A stretch of 64,000 nucleotides of DNA from BM003 sp963783695. Its GTDB lineage: Bacteria; Pseudomonadota; Gammaproteobacteria; Steroidobacterales; BM003. Under the pieces are notes generated by a model. That model was not told the origin of the DNA and did not search any database. It saw nothing but the letters and a program-made list of their open reading frames with translations. The stretch spans positions 186,001-250,000 of the forward strand of contig CAWAOM010000004.1 in the NCBI GenBank assembly GCA_963783695.1. The letters are read 5' to 3'. Each line of letters opens with the position of its first letter. Within the stretch, counting starts at the first letter, position 1. This document shows, piece after piece, positions 26,132 through 35,013 of the stretch. The position numbers were made by a program, and so were the translations under genes.

Positions 26132-26715
26132 CCGGCGTTGATGTTAGCCGAGATGGTTATGCGTGGCGTGTCGCTTTTGTTCGGGGCGACATAATGGGGC
26201 AGGTTGCTGGGGAACAGTACCAGCTTGCCCTCTGCCGGCTCCAGCCAGATTTCGTTTTTCCATAGCGGGTTGCCGCAAGTCCAGCGCTCGAGGCTGAAAC
26301 AGGTCGCGCCGAAGGGTTCCGCGCCGAAATTGGAATCCTGCGGATCGAAATCGGGCACCTGGACATACAGAATTGCGCTGATCACCGAGTTCGGATGGAT
26401 GTGCTCGGCGTGATACTCGTAGTCGCGGGCAATATTGACCCAGCCGTCGAGCCAGAAGCCCTTGGGCTTTCGGCTCATCGGTACACTGACCAGGTATTCC
26501 TTCGTGGCGCCGAGGATTTCCCGGGCCAGTTTTTCGATCTGCGGATGTTGCCAGTCGAAAACGTTGTACTTGTCCCACGCCTGGCTGATCCGCGCGCGGG
26601 TTTGAGTCTGGAATTCGCGATCTTTCTCGAGACACAGCTCGCGTAACGCCGGTAAATCGACATCGATCGGTTTTTCGAAGATCCTGACGTTGAATACGTC
26701 GCGGAAATCACCCAT
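26128..26715 (-). CDS. 2OG-Fe(II) oxygenase-like protein (TIGR02466-type)
   Basis: 195 residues from MGDFRD; an upstream Met eight codons earlier is possible. The double-stranded beta-helix ligands are readable: HAEHIHPNSVISAILYVQ (H-x-H/D region), then LVLFPSNLPHYVAPN with the distal His and RITISANIN with the 2-oxoglutarate-binding Arg. WLDGWVNIARDYEYHAEHIHP is typical of the uncharacterised TIGR02466 family found in marine bacteria and cyanophages. Substrate unknown. It diverges from the acyl-CoA dehydrogenase gene over about 170 bases. Confidence 0.83.
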   Translation of the reverse strand: MGDFRDVFNVRIFEKPIDVDLPALRELCLEKDREFQTQTRARISQAWDKYNVFDWQHPQIEKLAREILGATKEYLVSVPMSRKPKGFWLDGWVNIARDYEYHAEHIHPNSVISAILYVQVPDFDPQDSNFGAEPFGATCFSLERWTCGNPLWKNEIWLEPAEGKLVLFPSNLPHYVAPNKSDTPRITISANINAG

Positions 26716-26883
26716 TTTTCTGTCCCTCACCGCCATCTGAAACCGGCCCGGCGCTGCGCATCGGCCGCTCGCGCGGCGGGCTTGTGAAGTATACGGTAAG
26801 CGTCTACCGTTGCGTTCAGGACAACCGCATACGCGCTGGCCAATCCAGCCGGCGCCCGGGTTCAGAACAGGCTGGTGGCTACC

Positions 26884-28119
26884 ATGGAATTTGCTTTTAA
26901 CGAAAAGGTCGAGTCTCTCCGACAACGGCTGATTGCGTTCCGCGACGAACATATCCTGCCCAACGAGGCGACCTTTCGCGAACAGGTGGAGAGCGGCGAC
27001 CGCTGGCAGCCGGTTGCGGTGATCGCCGAGTTGAAGGAGAAGGCGCGGGCGGCCGGTTTATGGAACCTGTTTCTTCCCGATACCGAGTACGGTGCGGGAC
27101 TCACCAATCTTGAATATGCTCCGCTCGCCGAGATCATGGGCTGCAACGACTGGGCCCCAGAAGTCTTCAACTGCAATGCACCGGACACAGGCAATATGGA
27201 AGTGCTGGTGCGCTATGGCAGTGAAGAGCAGAAAAAACAATGGCTCGAACCGTTGCTGGACGGTGAGATACGCTCTTGTTTTGCGATGACCGAGCCCGCG
27301 GTCGCATCCTCGGATGCAACCAATATGGCTGCGACCGGTGAACTCAGAAACGGGGAGTGGATATTGAACGGGCGCAAATGGTGGAGTTCCGGCGCGGGCG
27401 ATCCGCGTTGTAAGGTCGCCATTTTCATGTGCCGGACCGGCACCGAGGGCCCGCGTCATGCCCAGCACTCGATGATCCTGGTGCCGCTCGACGCGCCCGG
27501 GGTCGGGATCGAAAGGCAATTGACCGTGTTTGGATATGACCATGCACCGCATGGTCACTCCGAGATACTTTTCGACAACGTGCGGGTCCCCGAGGCAAAC
27601 GTGATACTCGGTGCCGGGCGCGGTTTCGAGATTGCCCAGGGGCGCCTCGGTCCCGGCCGCATCCACCATTGCATGCGTTCGATCGGGGTGGCCGAACGTG
27701 CGCTGGCGTTGATGTGCAGGCGCAGCGTGGAACGCGAGGCATTTGGCCAGCCGCTGGCACGTCTCGGCGGCAATTTCGACGTGATTGCTGAGTCGCGTAT
27801 GGAGATCGAGATGGCGCGCTTGCTGACTCTCAAGGCGGCGTGGATGATGGACCATGTCGGCAACAAGGCGGCGAAAAGCGAAATCGCGCAAATAAAGGTC
27901 GTTGCTCCGAATGTGGCCTGCCGGGTCATCGATCGCGCGATCCAGATTTATGGCGCCGCAGGGGTCTCTGCAGATGTGCCGCTTGCTGAAATGTATGCGT
28001 GGCAGCGCGCGTTGCGCCTCGCTGACGGTCCCGACGAGGTTCATCGGCGCACGGTCGCGCGCTGCGAACTCGCGCGCCATGTGGATCCGGCCATGTTGCA
28101 GAAGGGCCGGCGCGGATGA
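26884..28119 (+). CDS. Acyl-CoA dehydrogenase, ACAD10/11-like
   Basis: 411 residues. I used the ATG giving MEFAFNEKVESL; a GTG three codons upstream is possible. CFAMTEPAVASSDATNM is the FAD/substrate loop near residue 135. The C-terminus RLADGPDEVHRRTVAR has Asp where typical enzymes have the catalytic Glu (YEG), as in ACAD10/ACAD11 and bacterial relatives. The stop overlaps the phosphotransferase gene (ATGA). In animals the same two activities are fused and act on 4-hydroxyacyl-CoA through a phosphorylated intermediate; an equivalent role is inferred here. Confidence 0.92.
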   Translation: MEFAFNEKVESLRQRLIAFRDEHILPNEATFREQVESGDRWQPVAVIAELKEKARAAGLWNLFLPDTEYGAGLTNLEYAPLAEIMGCNDWAPEVFNCNAPDTGNMEVLVRYGSEEQKKQWLEPLLDGEIRSCFAMTEPAVASSDATNMAATGELRNGEWILNGRKWWSSGAGDPRCKVAIFMCRTGTEGPRHAQHSMILVPLDAPGVGIERQLTVFGYDHAPHGHSEILFDNVRVPEANVILGAGRGFEIAQGRLGPGRIHHCMRSIGVAERALALMCRRSVEREAFGQPLARLGGNFDVIAESRMEIEMARLLTLKAAWMMDHVGNKAAKSEIAQIKVVAPNVACRVIDRAIQIYGAAGVSADVPLAEMYAWQRALRLADGPDEVHRRTVARCELARHVDPAMLQKGRRG

Positions 28120-29186
28120 CGCTGGTTGACCAGGCAGCGTCGATCCGCAGCGGCGAGGAACTCGATGTCGCCGCGCTGGCGCCTTATCTGGCTGACCATC
28201 TTGGCGGCGGCAGTGGCCAGACGCTTTCGGTGCTGCAGTTCCCGTCCGGTTATTCCAACCTCACCTATATGCTCGAGCTGGGCGGCCGCAAGCTCGTCCT
28301 GCGCCGGCCGCCATTTGGTACCAAGGCCAAAACCGCGCATGACATGGGGCGTGAAGTCCGAGTGCTTCGGGCCCTGCACCCGGTGTTTCCATATTGTCCG
28401 AAACCGCTGTTGTTTTGCGAGGATCAGGCCATCCTCGGTTGCGATTTCTATGTGATGGAATACCTGCCGGGGCTGATCGTCCGGCGCGGCTACCCGGCCG
28501 GGTTCAGTCCTGAGCCCGACCAGGTCAGACAGCAGTTCGAGACCTTGATCGACGTACTGGCGGAACTGCACAGGCTCGATTATGCGGCAGCCGGGCTGGG
28601 CGATCTCGGCAAGCCGGCCGGTTACGCCGAGCGACAGGTGGTTGGCTGGAGCAAACGCTATGCACGGGCGCATACCGACGATGCCCCCGGGTTCGATGCC
28701 ACGATGCAATGGCTGGCGGACAAGTTGCCGCCCGACTCCGGCCGCGCCTCGCTGATCCACAACGATTTCAAGATGGACAATGTCGTCTGGGACGCGGCCG
28801 AACCGATGCGCCTGATCGGCGTGCTTGACTGGGAAATGGCCACTTTGGGCGATCCGCTGATGGATCTTGGCGGAACTCTCGGTTACTGGGTCGAACGTGA
28901 CGATCCGGAATTCCTCCGCGCCGCGCAACTGATGCCGAGCGATCTGCCCGGTGCGCCGACCCGGGCCGAGGCGGTCGGGCGTTATTGCGCACGCACCGGA
29001 TTTAGTGTCGACGCGCTGGATTTCTATCACTGTTTCGGTCTGTTCCGTCTGGCCGTTATCGCGCAACAGATTTACTACCGTTACTATCAAGGGCAGACAG
29101 CGGACCGACGCTTCGGCGAGTTGATCAAATGGGTGCATGCGCTGGATCAGATGTGCAGCGCAATCATTTCGCGTTCGACGCTGTAA
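28116..29186 (+). CDS. Aminoglycoside-phosphotransferase-fold kinase, ACAD10/11 kinase-domain-like
   Basis: 356 residues. Nucleotide-binding lobe: FPSGYSNLTYMLELGGRKLVLRRPPFGTKAKTAHDM; catalytic loop LIHNDFKMDNVV (His-x-Asp ... Asn) near residue 210; metal-binding VLDWEMATLGDPLMDLG near residue 235. It matches the kinase half of ACAD10/11 and LvaA-type proteins, which phosphorylate the 4-hydroxyl of acyl-CoAs before elimination. It overlaps the preceding dehydrogenase gene by four bases and is followed by two SDR genes on the same strand. Choline-kinase-like functions are less likely given the partner. Confidence 0.9.
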   Translation: MTLVDQAASIRSGEELDVAALAPYLADHLGGGSGQTLSVLQFPSGYSNLTYMLELGGRKLVLRRPPFGTKAKTAHDMGREVRVLRALHPVFPYCPKPLLFCEDQAILGCDFYVMEYLPGLIVRRGYPAGFSPEPDQVRQQFETLIDVLAELHRLDYAAAGLGDLGKPAGYAERQVVGWSKRYARAHTDDAPGFDATMQWLADKLPPDSGRASLIHNDFKMDNVVWDAAEPMRLIGVLDWEMATLGDPLMDLGGTLGYWVERDDPEFLRAAQLMPSDLPGAPTRAEAVGRYCARTGFSVDALDFYHCFGLFRLAVIAQQIYYRYYQGQTADRRFGELIKWVHALDQMCSAIISRSTL

Positions 29187-29267
29187 CCCGCTGCGGTGGC
29201 TTTACCGCGCGGTGTTGCCATCGCGGCCCGGGCATCTGCGACTCGACTACTTCAGGGGCATACAACG

Positions 29268-30041
29268 ATGACGGAACAACCACGCGATCTGTTTGATCTG
29301 AGCGGCCGTATCGCGCTGATCACCGGGGCCAGCCGCGGAATAGGAGAAGCAATTGCCCGTCTGCTTGCGCAACACGGCGCCGAGGTTGTGGTCACCAGCC
29401 GCAAGCTCGATGGTTGCGAGGCGGTCGCGGCGCAGATCCGTGACGGTGGCGGCAAGGCGCATGCGCTGGCCTGTCATATCGGCGACATGGCGCAGATCGA
29501 ATCGCTCTATGACGCGATCGCCGAACGTTTTGGCCGGCTCGATATCCTTGTCAATAATGCGGCAACGAACCCTTACTATGGCCACATACTCGACACCGAT
29601 CCCGGGGTGTTCGAAAAGACCGTCGCAGTCAATATTCGCGGCTATTTCTTCATGTCCGTTGCCGCCGGCAGGCTGATGCGGGAGAAAGGTGGCGGCGCGA
29701 TCGTCAACGTCGCCTCGGTCAACGGCGTGTCACCGGGCCCGCTGCAGGGGATCTACTCGATCACCAAGGCCGCAGTAATCAATATGACCCAGGCGTTTGC
29801 CAAGGAATGCGGCCAGCACAACATCCGCGTCAACGCGCTGTTGCCCGGGCTGACCCGGACCAAATTTGCTGCTGCGTTGACCGAGAACGAGACCGCACGC
29901 GACTACTATCTCGACAAGGTGCCGCTGGGGCGCGTCGCGGAGCCGTCCGAAATGGCCGGCCCTGTGCTGTTTCTCGTGTCGGACGCGTCCTCATACGCAA
30001 CCGGGTCCTGCGTTACAGTCGATGGCGGCTATCTCGTCTAA
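29268..30041 (+). CDS. Short-chain dehydrogenase/reductase (first of pair)
   Basis: 257 residues. The Met before TEQPRDLFDLSGR was chosen; the longer frame adds 24 residues without support. TGASRGIGEA near residue 17, VNNAA near 95, catalytic Ser in NVASVNG and YSITKAAV near 165, and the C-terminal YATGSCVTVDGGYLV. A classical NAD(P)-dependent SDR. It is the third gene of a plus-strand run after the dehydrogenase/kinase pair, where it could interconvert a keto and hydroxy acyl group. Separated from the second SDR by 11 bases. Confidence 0.92.
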   Translation: MTEQPRDLFDLSGRIALITGASRGIGEAIARLLAQHGAEVVVTSRKLDGCEAVAAQIRDGGGKAHALACHIGDMAQIESLYDAIAERFGRLDILVNNAATNPYYGHILDTDPGVFEKTVAVNIRGYFFMSVAAGRLMREKGGGAIVNVASVNGVSPGPLQGIYSITKAAVINMTQAFAKECGQHNIRVNALLPGLTRTKFAAALTENETARDYYLDKVPLGRVAEPSEMAGPVLFLVSDASSYATGSCVTVDGGYLV

Positions 30042-30052
30042 GGGAGAAGGCT

Positions 30053-30814
30053 ATGCTCGAATTCGATGGCAAAGTGGTGCTCGTCACGGGTGGTGCTTCC
30101 GGGATCGGCCGCTGTTGCGGGGAGTTGTTCGCGCGTCAGGGTGGGCGTGTAATGCTGTCCGACCGCGATGTGCCCAAGGGCGAGGAGGCCGCGGAGAGCC
30201 TCGGTGGGCGCGGACATTTTCTGCACCAGGATGTGCGCGATGAGGCACGCTGGAGCGAAGTTGTCGACGAGCTGATGGGGCAGTTCGGGCGTCTCGATGT
30301 GCTGGTCAATGCGGCCGGCATTGGCGTCCATGCGAGCGTCGAGGAAACGACGCTTGCGCAGTGGCGCAACGTCCAGGCGGTCAACGTCGAGAGCGTGTTT
30401 CTGGGCTGCCGTGCCGCAATCCCGGCAATGCGCCGCAGTGGCGGCGGGGCCATCATCAACGTTTCTTCCACGGCCGGGTTGCGCGGCGTTGCCAAGCTCG
30501 CCGCCTACAATGCGGCGAAAGGCGCGGTGCGGTTGCTGACGAAATCGGTAGCCCTGCATTGTGCTGAACAGGGTTACAACATTCGCTGCAACTCGATTCA
30601 CCCTTCGTATGTGGATACGCCGATGGTTCAGGGCATGATCGCCGGCAGCGAAAACCCCCAGCGCATGCGCCAGATTCTCGAGCGGGTCAGTCCGATGCAC
30701 CGTCTCGGCCGGCCCGAGGAGGTTGCCGCGCTGGTGTTGTTCCTGGCGTCCGAAGAGGCGAGTTTCATCAATGGCGCGGAGCTGCCGGTGGACGGGGGCG
30801 CAACCGCGCGCTGA
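30053..30814 (+). CDS. Short-chain dehydrogenase/reductase (second of pair)
   Basis: 253 residues, with an AGGGAGAAGG ribosome site before the ATG. VTGGASGIGR at the N-terminus, VNAAG near residue 85, INVSSTAG with the catalytic Ser, YNAAKGAVRLLTKSVALHCA near 155, and INGAELPVDGG at the C-terminus. It resembles 3-beta/17-beta-hydroxysteroid- or cyclopentanol-dehydrogenase-like SDRs. The ordered run ACAD, kinase, SDR, SDR points to one catabolic operon. The two SDRs are clearly different proteins, not a recent duplication. Confidence 0.92.
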   Translation: MLEFDGKVVLVTGGASGIGRCCGELFARQGGRVMLSDRDVPKGEEAAESLGGRGHFLHQDVRDEARWSEVVDELMGQFGRLDVLVNAAGIGVHASVEETTLAQWRNVQAVNVESVFLGCRAAIPAMRRSGGGAIINVSSTAGLRGVAKLAAYNAAKGAVRLLTKSVALHCAEQGYNIRCNSIHPSYVDTPMVQGMIAGSENPQRMRQILERVSPMHRLGRPEEVAALVLFLASEEASFINGAELPVDGGATAR

Positions 30815-30925
30815 CAGGTCGCGATGGCGGCGCTCTCGCCATGGGTCAGCCCGAGGTTCCCGCGTGGACTATCCTTGGTTTGTCGCAGTCGCCGCCGCTG
30901 ATCCGAATCGGTACCTGGAGGCACC

Positions 30926-31888
30926 ATGGAGTATTACGTTGCTTTCTGGAACGTAGAAAATTTATTCGACGTCGCCAATTCGCCGCGCCGCAGCGACAAG
31001 CTGCAGCGTACGCTGCGCGGCGAGCTTGCTGGCTGGACCGAGGCGCGCCTCGACCGCAAAATCAGCCAGCTGGCGACCATCGTGCGAAAAATGAACGGTG
31101 CTCGCGGGCCCGATCTGCTGGGCGTGTGCGAAGTCGAGAACGCTCATGTCCTGCAACGCCTCGCCGCGTCCTGTGCGCTGCCAGGACGCAACTACCAGGT
31201 CGCCCATCACGATATGTCAGACAATCGTGGTATCGATGTCGCGTTCCTTTATGACGCCAACCTGTTCAGCGCCGAACTGACTTTCTCCCACTATGTGGTC
31301 AAACGCACCGCCACGCGCGACCTGTTCCAGGTCAATTTCCGCTCGGCCGCAGGCAATCTGCTTGTCGTTATCGGCAATCACTGGCCATCGCGGATGGGTG
31401 GACGTTACGAAACCGAGCCTTACCGCATCATGGCCGGCGAAACGCTGGCATACTTTCACGAGCGCATAAGACAAATCCACGGTACGAACGTGGCCGTGCT
31501 GGCGATGGGTGATTTCAACGACGGACCGTCGGATCGCGCGTTGGCGAACTATGCCCTTAGCCACCACATGCGCGCCAAGGTCACCCGCGCGCGTTCGCCG
31601 AAGTTTCTCAATCTGACGTGGGCGACGATGGGGTCGGGGCAGGGTACGCACTACCACGACAATACCGCTGCGGTGCTCGATCAGTTGCTGGTGTCAAAAG
31701 GCCTGCTGACCGGCAACTCGGGTTTTGTGGCGCTTGCGGACACCGTCGAAATAGTCAAATTTGCGGAAATGACGGCTGCCGGTGCCTACCCGGCGCCGAT
31801 TCGCTTCGGCCGCGGCGCGGCCGCCAATCCGAACGGCTTTAGCGATCATTTCCCGATTGCGATGCAATTGCGCGAGATCCTGCCGTAA
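30926..31888 (+). CDS. Endonuclease/exonuclease/phosphatase family protein
   Basis: 320 residues with the DNase I-like fold. Ordered motifs: WNVENLFD at the N-terminus, LLGVCEVEN (metal Glu) near residue 70, GNHWPSRMGG near 148, LAMGDFNDGPSDRA (catalytic Asp/Asn) near 193, and NGFSDHFPIAMQL (catalytic Asp-His) at the end. No signal peptide or extra domain. Could be a nuclease or a phosphodiesterase acting on a small substrate. GGAGG precedes the ATG. It converges on the muramidase gene. Confidence 0.9.
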   Translation: MEYYVAFWNVENLFDVANSPRRSDKLQRTLRGELAGWTEARLDRKISQLATIVRKMNGARGPDLLGVCEVENAHVLQRLAASCALPGRNYQVAHHDMSDNRGIDVAFLYDANLFSAELTFSHYVVKRTATRDLFQVNFRSAAGNLLVVIGNHWPSRMGGRYETEPYRIMAGETLAYFHERIRQIHGTNVAVLAMGDFNDGPSDRALANYALSHHMRAKVTRARSPKFLNLTWATMGSGQGTHYHDNTAAVLDQLLVSKGLLTGNSGFVALADTVEIVKFAEMTAAGAYPAPIRFGRGAAANPNGFSDHFPIAMQLREILP

Positions 31889-31919
31889 AACTGCATTAGC
31901 GGAATTTGCCCGAGCTGTG

Positions 31920-32957
31920 CTAGGCAGCCAGGAGGCGAAATTCCCTGAACCAGCGCGCCAGCCGCTCATCGTAAAAGTGATTCGCGTATTTTGGCCCGTT
32001 GTAATAGCGCGCCACCCGGGCAAAGTCTTCGCCATCGGGGTCGTGTTTGGCGAGCGGCTCGCGGATCGAGCGCCCGAGGGCGAGGAATCGGGCGACGAAC
32101 AGGATCTGATCGCGGACCGGACTGAACAACATTGAACGGGCAGTGGGTGCACCGACTCGTTCATGGTGATAGCCCATGATCTGGCCTAGACCGATACTCA
32201 TCGAGCGGTGGCGCAGTTCACCGAGATGGGCGCGCGGTTCGCGCTCATTGAAACGCGACAACTTGTGTTGCTCGAAACGCGGCCGCACCACGCCGCTGGT
32301 TTCCTGTTTGATTACCGCCATAACCCATTCCGGGGCCAGCGCAAAATTGTGCTCGGCCGCTATCTCCTTGACCGCGCTTCTGACATGGGCGCCGTAACGT
32401 CTCGCAATCTCCGCGCAGGTCAGGTAGCGGTGGCGATGCAACTGATTAAGGTGAAACAACGCCTCTTCAAAATTGCCGAAGGCAATCTCACCCTGATCGA
32501 TCCCATGGCGCGCCGATTCGAGCATGGCGACGAGCGTGGCGGTGTCGAGTGTTGTATCCGGGATCGAGACGATGCGTTGCCGCGAGTTCGAGTATCGGCA
32601 TGGATAGCAGAGCATGTGTCGCGGTATTTTGCGCGACAGGCCGTGCTCGAGCTGAAACTGGGCGACGCCGCGGTTGGTGCCGCGGCCGAAATCGCCGTCA
32701 ATAAGGAAAGCGCCGGTACTCGCGGTGGAGTAGCCGAGAAAGATCATCAGTCGCTGCATCGATTTGATGCTTTGTTCGCCCGCCGACTTGCGGTTCAGCG
32801 AACGGTCTCCGCTTTGCAGGCGTTCAAAATCCTCCATCCATTGGCGGCTGCGTCCGTCCAGCGAAAGAACGCGAATAATTTGTCGATCTGAGAGAAGCTT
32901 GGTCAAAGCGTACCCCGTGTCTTGCGCGGAGACAGAAACGTCGCGAGGAGCAGGCAC
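31920..32957 (-). CDS. N-acetylmuramidase-like protein (DUF3380) with peptidoglycan-binding-like N-domain
   Basis: About 345 residues from a GTG; a TTG 18 codons in (TKLLSDRQ), preceded by GGGGT, is an alternative start. Residues about 60-105 look like a peptidoglycan-binding domain (SMQRLMIFLGY, DGDFGRGTNRGVAQFQLEHGL). The C-terminal catalytic domain has VIKQETSGVVRPRFEQHKLSRFN with the likely catalytic Glu, SIGLGQIMG and ARYYNGPKYANHFYDERLARWF, as in DUF3380 phage-type muramidases. No signal peptide is seen and there are no phage genes around, so how it reaches the wall is unclear. Confidence 0.8.
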   Translation of the reverse strand: MPAPRDVSVSAQDTGYALTKLLSDRQIIRVLSLDGRSRQWMEDFERLQSGDRSLNRKSAGEQSIKSMQRLMIFLGYSTASTGAFLIDGDFGRGTNRGVAQFQLEHGLSRKIPRHMLCYPCRYSNSRQRIVSIPDTTLDTATLVAMLESARHGIDQGEIAFGNFEEALFHLNQLHRHRYLTCAEIARRYGAHVRSAVKEIAAEHNFALAPEWVMAVIKQETSGVVRPRFEQHKLSRFNEREPRAHLGELRHRSMSIGLGQIMGYHHERVGAPTARSMLFSPVRDQILFVARFLALGRSIREPLAKHDPDGEDFARVARYYNGPKYANHFYDERLARWFREFRLLAA

Positions 32958-33122
32958 TGTTACGCGCAGGCAGCCTACCTGCTAAACATAGATCAGGTTA
33001 CCGGCTTTGCAAGCACGCGGCAGGAGCGCGGCGGATGCTCCCCGGGCGATATCAATGCCCGGCATGAGCTTGCGCTGCAACGATGCCGCGGCCATGCCAA
33101 TCGCTGGAAACGGTTGGCTCGA

Positions 33123-33142
33123 GCCGATGCCGTCGCATCGGC
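33123..33142 (+). other. Strong hairpin upstream of a TTG-started gene
   Basis: GCCGATGC and GCATCGGC form a perfect 8-bp stem with a four-base CGTC loop, ending about ten bases before the ribosome site of the MAPEG gene. A second inverted repeat (CCGGGC/GCCCGG) lies at 33042-33062. Together they could form a structured leader. Confidence 0.5.
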
Positions 33143-33165
33143 GCAATTCACGAGGAGGGAGTATT

Positions 33166-33558
33166 TTGGATATCTCGATGTGGTGCGTTTTTGCAGCGTT
33201 CCTGCTGATCTATTTGCCACGTTTGCCGGCGCTCCGTGCGACGCTGGCCGCGGAAGGGCATATCGACATCGCTAATCCGCGCCAGCAACAGGCCCGTCTA
33301 AGCGGTTTCGGCAGTCGTGCCCAGGCCGCCCATATGAACTCTGTAGAAGCGTTCGCGCCATTCGCCGCAGCGGTCTGGGCCGCGCATCATAGCGCTGTCG
33401 ACAGCACGCTGCGCGATGGTCTGGCGTTGCTGTTCATCGCTGCCAGAGTAGGGTTTATCGGCGCCTACCTGGCAGATCTGAATCCGTGGCGCACGCTGGT
33501 CTGGACGGTAGGGTTTGTTGTGGTGATCGCGCTGTTCGTGGCGGCTGCCACTACCTGA
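33166..33558 (+). CDS. MAPEG family membrane protein
   Basis: 130 residues with four TM segments. The TTG start was chosen because GAGGAGGGAG ends five bases before it; the next in-frame Met is four codons later. NPRQQQARLSGFGSRAQAAHMNSVEAF carries the MAPEG signature (R-x-x-x-A-H-x-N-x-x-E). Families include glutathione-dependent and other detoxifying or eicosanoid-type enzymes; bacterial versions are mostly uncharacterised. Isolated between convergent genes, with a hairpin just upstream. Confidence 0.87.
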   Translation: MDISMWCVFAAFLLIYLPRLPALRATLAAEGHIDIANPRQQQARLSGFGSRAQAAHMNSVEAFAPFAAAVWAAHHSAVDSTLRDGLALLFIAARVGFIGAYLADLNPWRTLVWTVGFVVVIALFVAAATT

Positions 33559-33636
33559 CCCGGAGCTCGCGGCCACTGCGGCTGCAGTTCAGGTTGGCGC
33601 TGGCGGGATGGTTAAGGACGTTGCCGATCGGCTGCA

Positions 33637-34497
33637 CTAGGGCGATTCGACCTCGAGCGCGTATTGCGCCAGTTCGTCACCGTCGCCGGTCACGATCCTG
33701 ACGACCCATGTTCCGCTTTGCCCAGGTTCAATATTGCGCCGTGAAAACACCCGCCAGCGCCAGTCGCTGTCGACCTGGAACTCGACTTCCGACTGCAGTT
33801 CGTCGTGCCAGTACCAGCGGTGGTGCACGCTCTGCCCGGCGAGGTTCTGGAGGTCGGTAAACAGGTAAACGGTGCGGGGCGCATCGCTCCAGGCCGCGAT
33901 TTTCTCGCCCAGCGCATCGACGGGTTCGTGTTCGACGATATCCGACGTGAAAGTCGCCCGCCGGATGCGGGCGTCGCGCCCGACCGCAACGGGCGTGGCG
34001 CTGACCTGCAGCAGTTCGGCGGGTGCTTGCGGCGTTGGCTGCGGTGTGTCGGCGGTCCGCGCGCTCGTAATTTCCGGGTCCTGTGCGAATAGCGGTGACA
34101 ATACCCATTTCAGAATCAATATCGAAACAAGCGTCACGGCCGCGCCCGCGGTCGCCCGCGTCACCCATTCACGGACGCGTTGTTCGCGTTTGCGCAGCTG
34201 GAAAAAATTGCCGGTCTGAATGAAATCCGTGTCTTCGGGAAGGTCTGCCTCGGGAAGATTGCTGAAGCGGGACCATTCGAGCACGGTACTGGTGTCGGCG
34301 AGCGCCTGTTCGGCGTTCATTTGCGGGAACACGCCGATCGTCCGCCCGCGCGCTTCCTTTGCCGGCGCCCGCCAGTAGACCCAGACTCGAGTGCCATTGG
34401 GGAAGACCCGCATCGCCAGGCGCCGGTTCAGGCTCACATCGTAGACGCGTTCGCGGGGCGCAAGATCGCCCAGGTATGCATTGAGGTCCAACATCAT
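33637..34497 (-). CDS. DUF2914 domain membrane-anchored protein
   Basis: 286 residues from the Met-Met pair; the longer frame is not supported. The N-terminal 110 residues are cytosolic (NAYLGDLAPRERVYDVSLNRRLAMRV, resembling the DNA-binding-integrase-like or DUF4102-type N-domain FPNGTRVWVYW). One TM follows near residue 120-140 (GAAVTLVSILILKWVLSPLF). The periplasmic C-terminus is DUF2914 (YLFTDLQNLAGQSVHHRWYW, SDWRWRVFSRRNIEPGQSGTWVV). Function unknown; it may sense envelope or sugar ligands. Confidence 0.78.
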   Translation of the reverse strand: MMLDLNAYLGDLAPRERVYDVSLNRRLAMRVFPNGTRVWVYWRAPAKEARGRTIGVFPQMNAEQALADTSTVLEWSRFSNLPEADLPEDTDFIQTGNFFQLRKREQRVREWVTRATAGAAVTLVSILILKWVLSPLFAQDPEITSARTADTPQPTPQAPAELLQVSATPVAVGRDARIRRATFTSDIVEHEPVDALGEKIAAWSDAPRTVYLFTDLQNLAGQSVHHRWYWHDELQSEVEFQVDSDWRWRVFSRRNIEPGQSGTWVVRIVTGDGDELAQYALEVESP

Positions 34498-34666
34498 CCG
34501 TGCCCTTATCAGCGTACGGCAGCCCCGGAAGTCCCTCCGGTCGCAAGCGCTTCGGCGTGGCGCTTTGTCCAACATAATGGCGCTGCGTCAGAGGTAACCG
34601 TGACGAACCTCTCAGAAAACCCCGCCGGGTAACCATTTCGGTCGAAAAAGCCAGCCGGGGACGTCT

Positions 34667-35008
34667 ATGGTCAAATCGTTTCTCCCGTTCGTGTCGGCAA
34701 TGTTGTTTGCCAGCGCGCCGCTACTTGCCTGCGAATATCCGCCCGCTGATGGAGTCATTATCGCGGATGGGGTGACGGCCACGGAGGCTGAAATGCTCGA
34801 ATCGCAGCAGGCGGTCAACGCTTACATCGAGAAAATGGAGGCCTTTGTCGAGTGCCTCGGACGCGAGATCGAGGCGATAGAGGAGCCGACCGTCGAGTCC
34901 AGGCAAGTGCGTAACCTGCGCCACAACGCAGCCGTTGGCGCGATGGAGGACATGGCGGAGCGTTTCAACGTGCAGGTCAGGAAATACCGCGCCCGGCTCG
35001 AGCAATAG
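34667..35008 (+). CDS. Small exported protein of unknown function
   Basis: 113 residues. A signal peptide (VKSFLPFVSAMLFASAPLLAC) is clear; the Ala-Cys could be a lipobox or a Cys after cleavage. The mature part is helical and acidic (EAEMLESQQAVNAYIEKMEAFVECLGREIEAIEEP), ending with RHNAAVGAMEDMAERFNVQVRKYRARLEQ, likely a coiled coil. Cysteines at about 22 and 63 could form a disulfide. No family recognised. It is divergent from the DUF2914 gene and convergent with the amidotransferase. Confidence 0.75.
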   Translation: MVKSFLPFVSAMLFASAPLLACEYPPADGVIIADGVTATEAEMLESQQAVNAYIEKMEAFVECLGREIEAIEEPTVESRQVRNLRHNAAVGAMEDMAERFNVQVRKYRARLEQ

Positions 35009-35013
35009 TGTCG

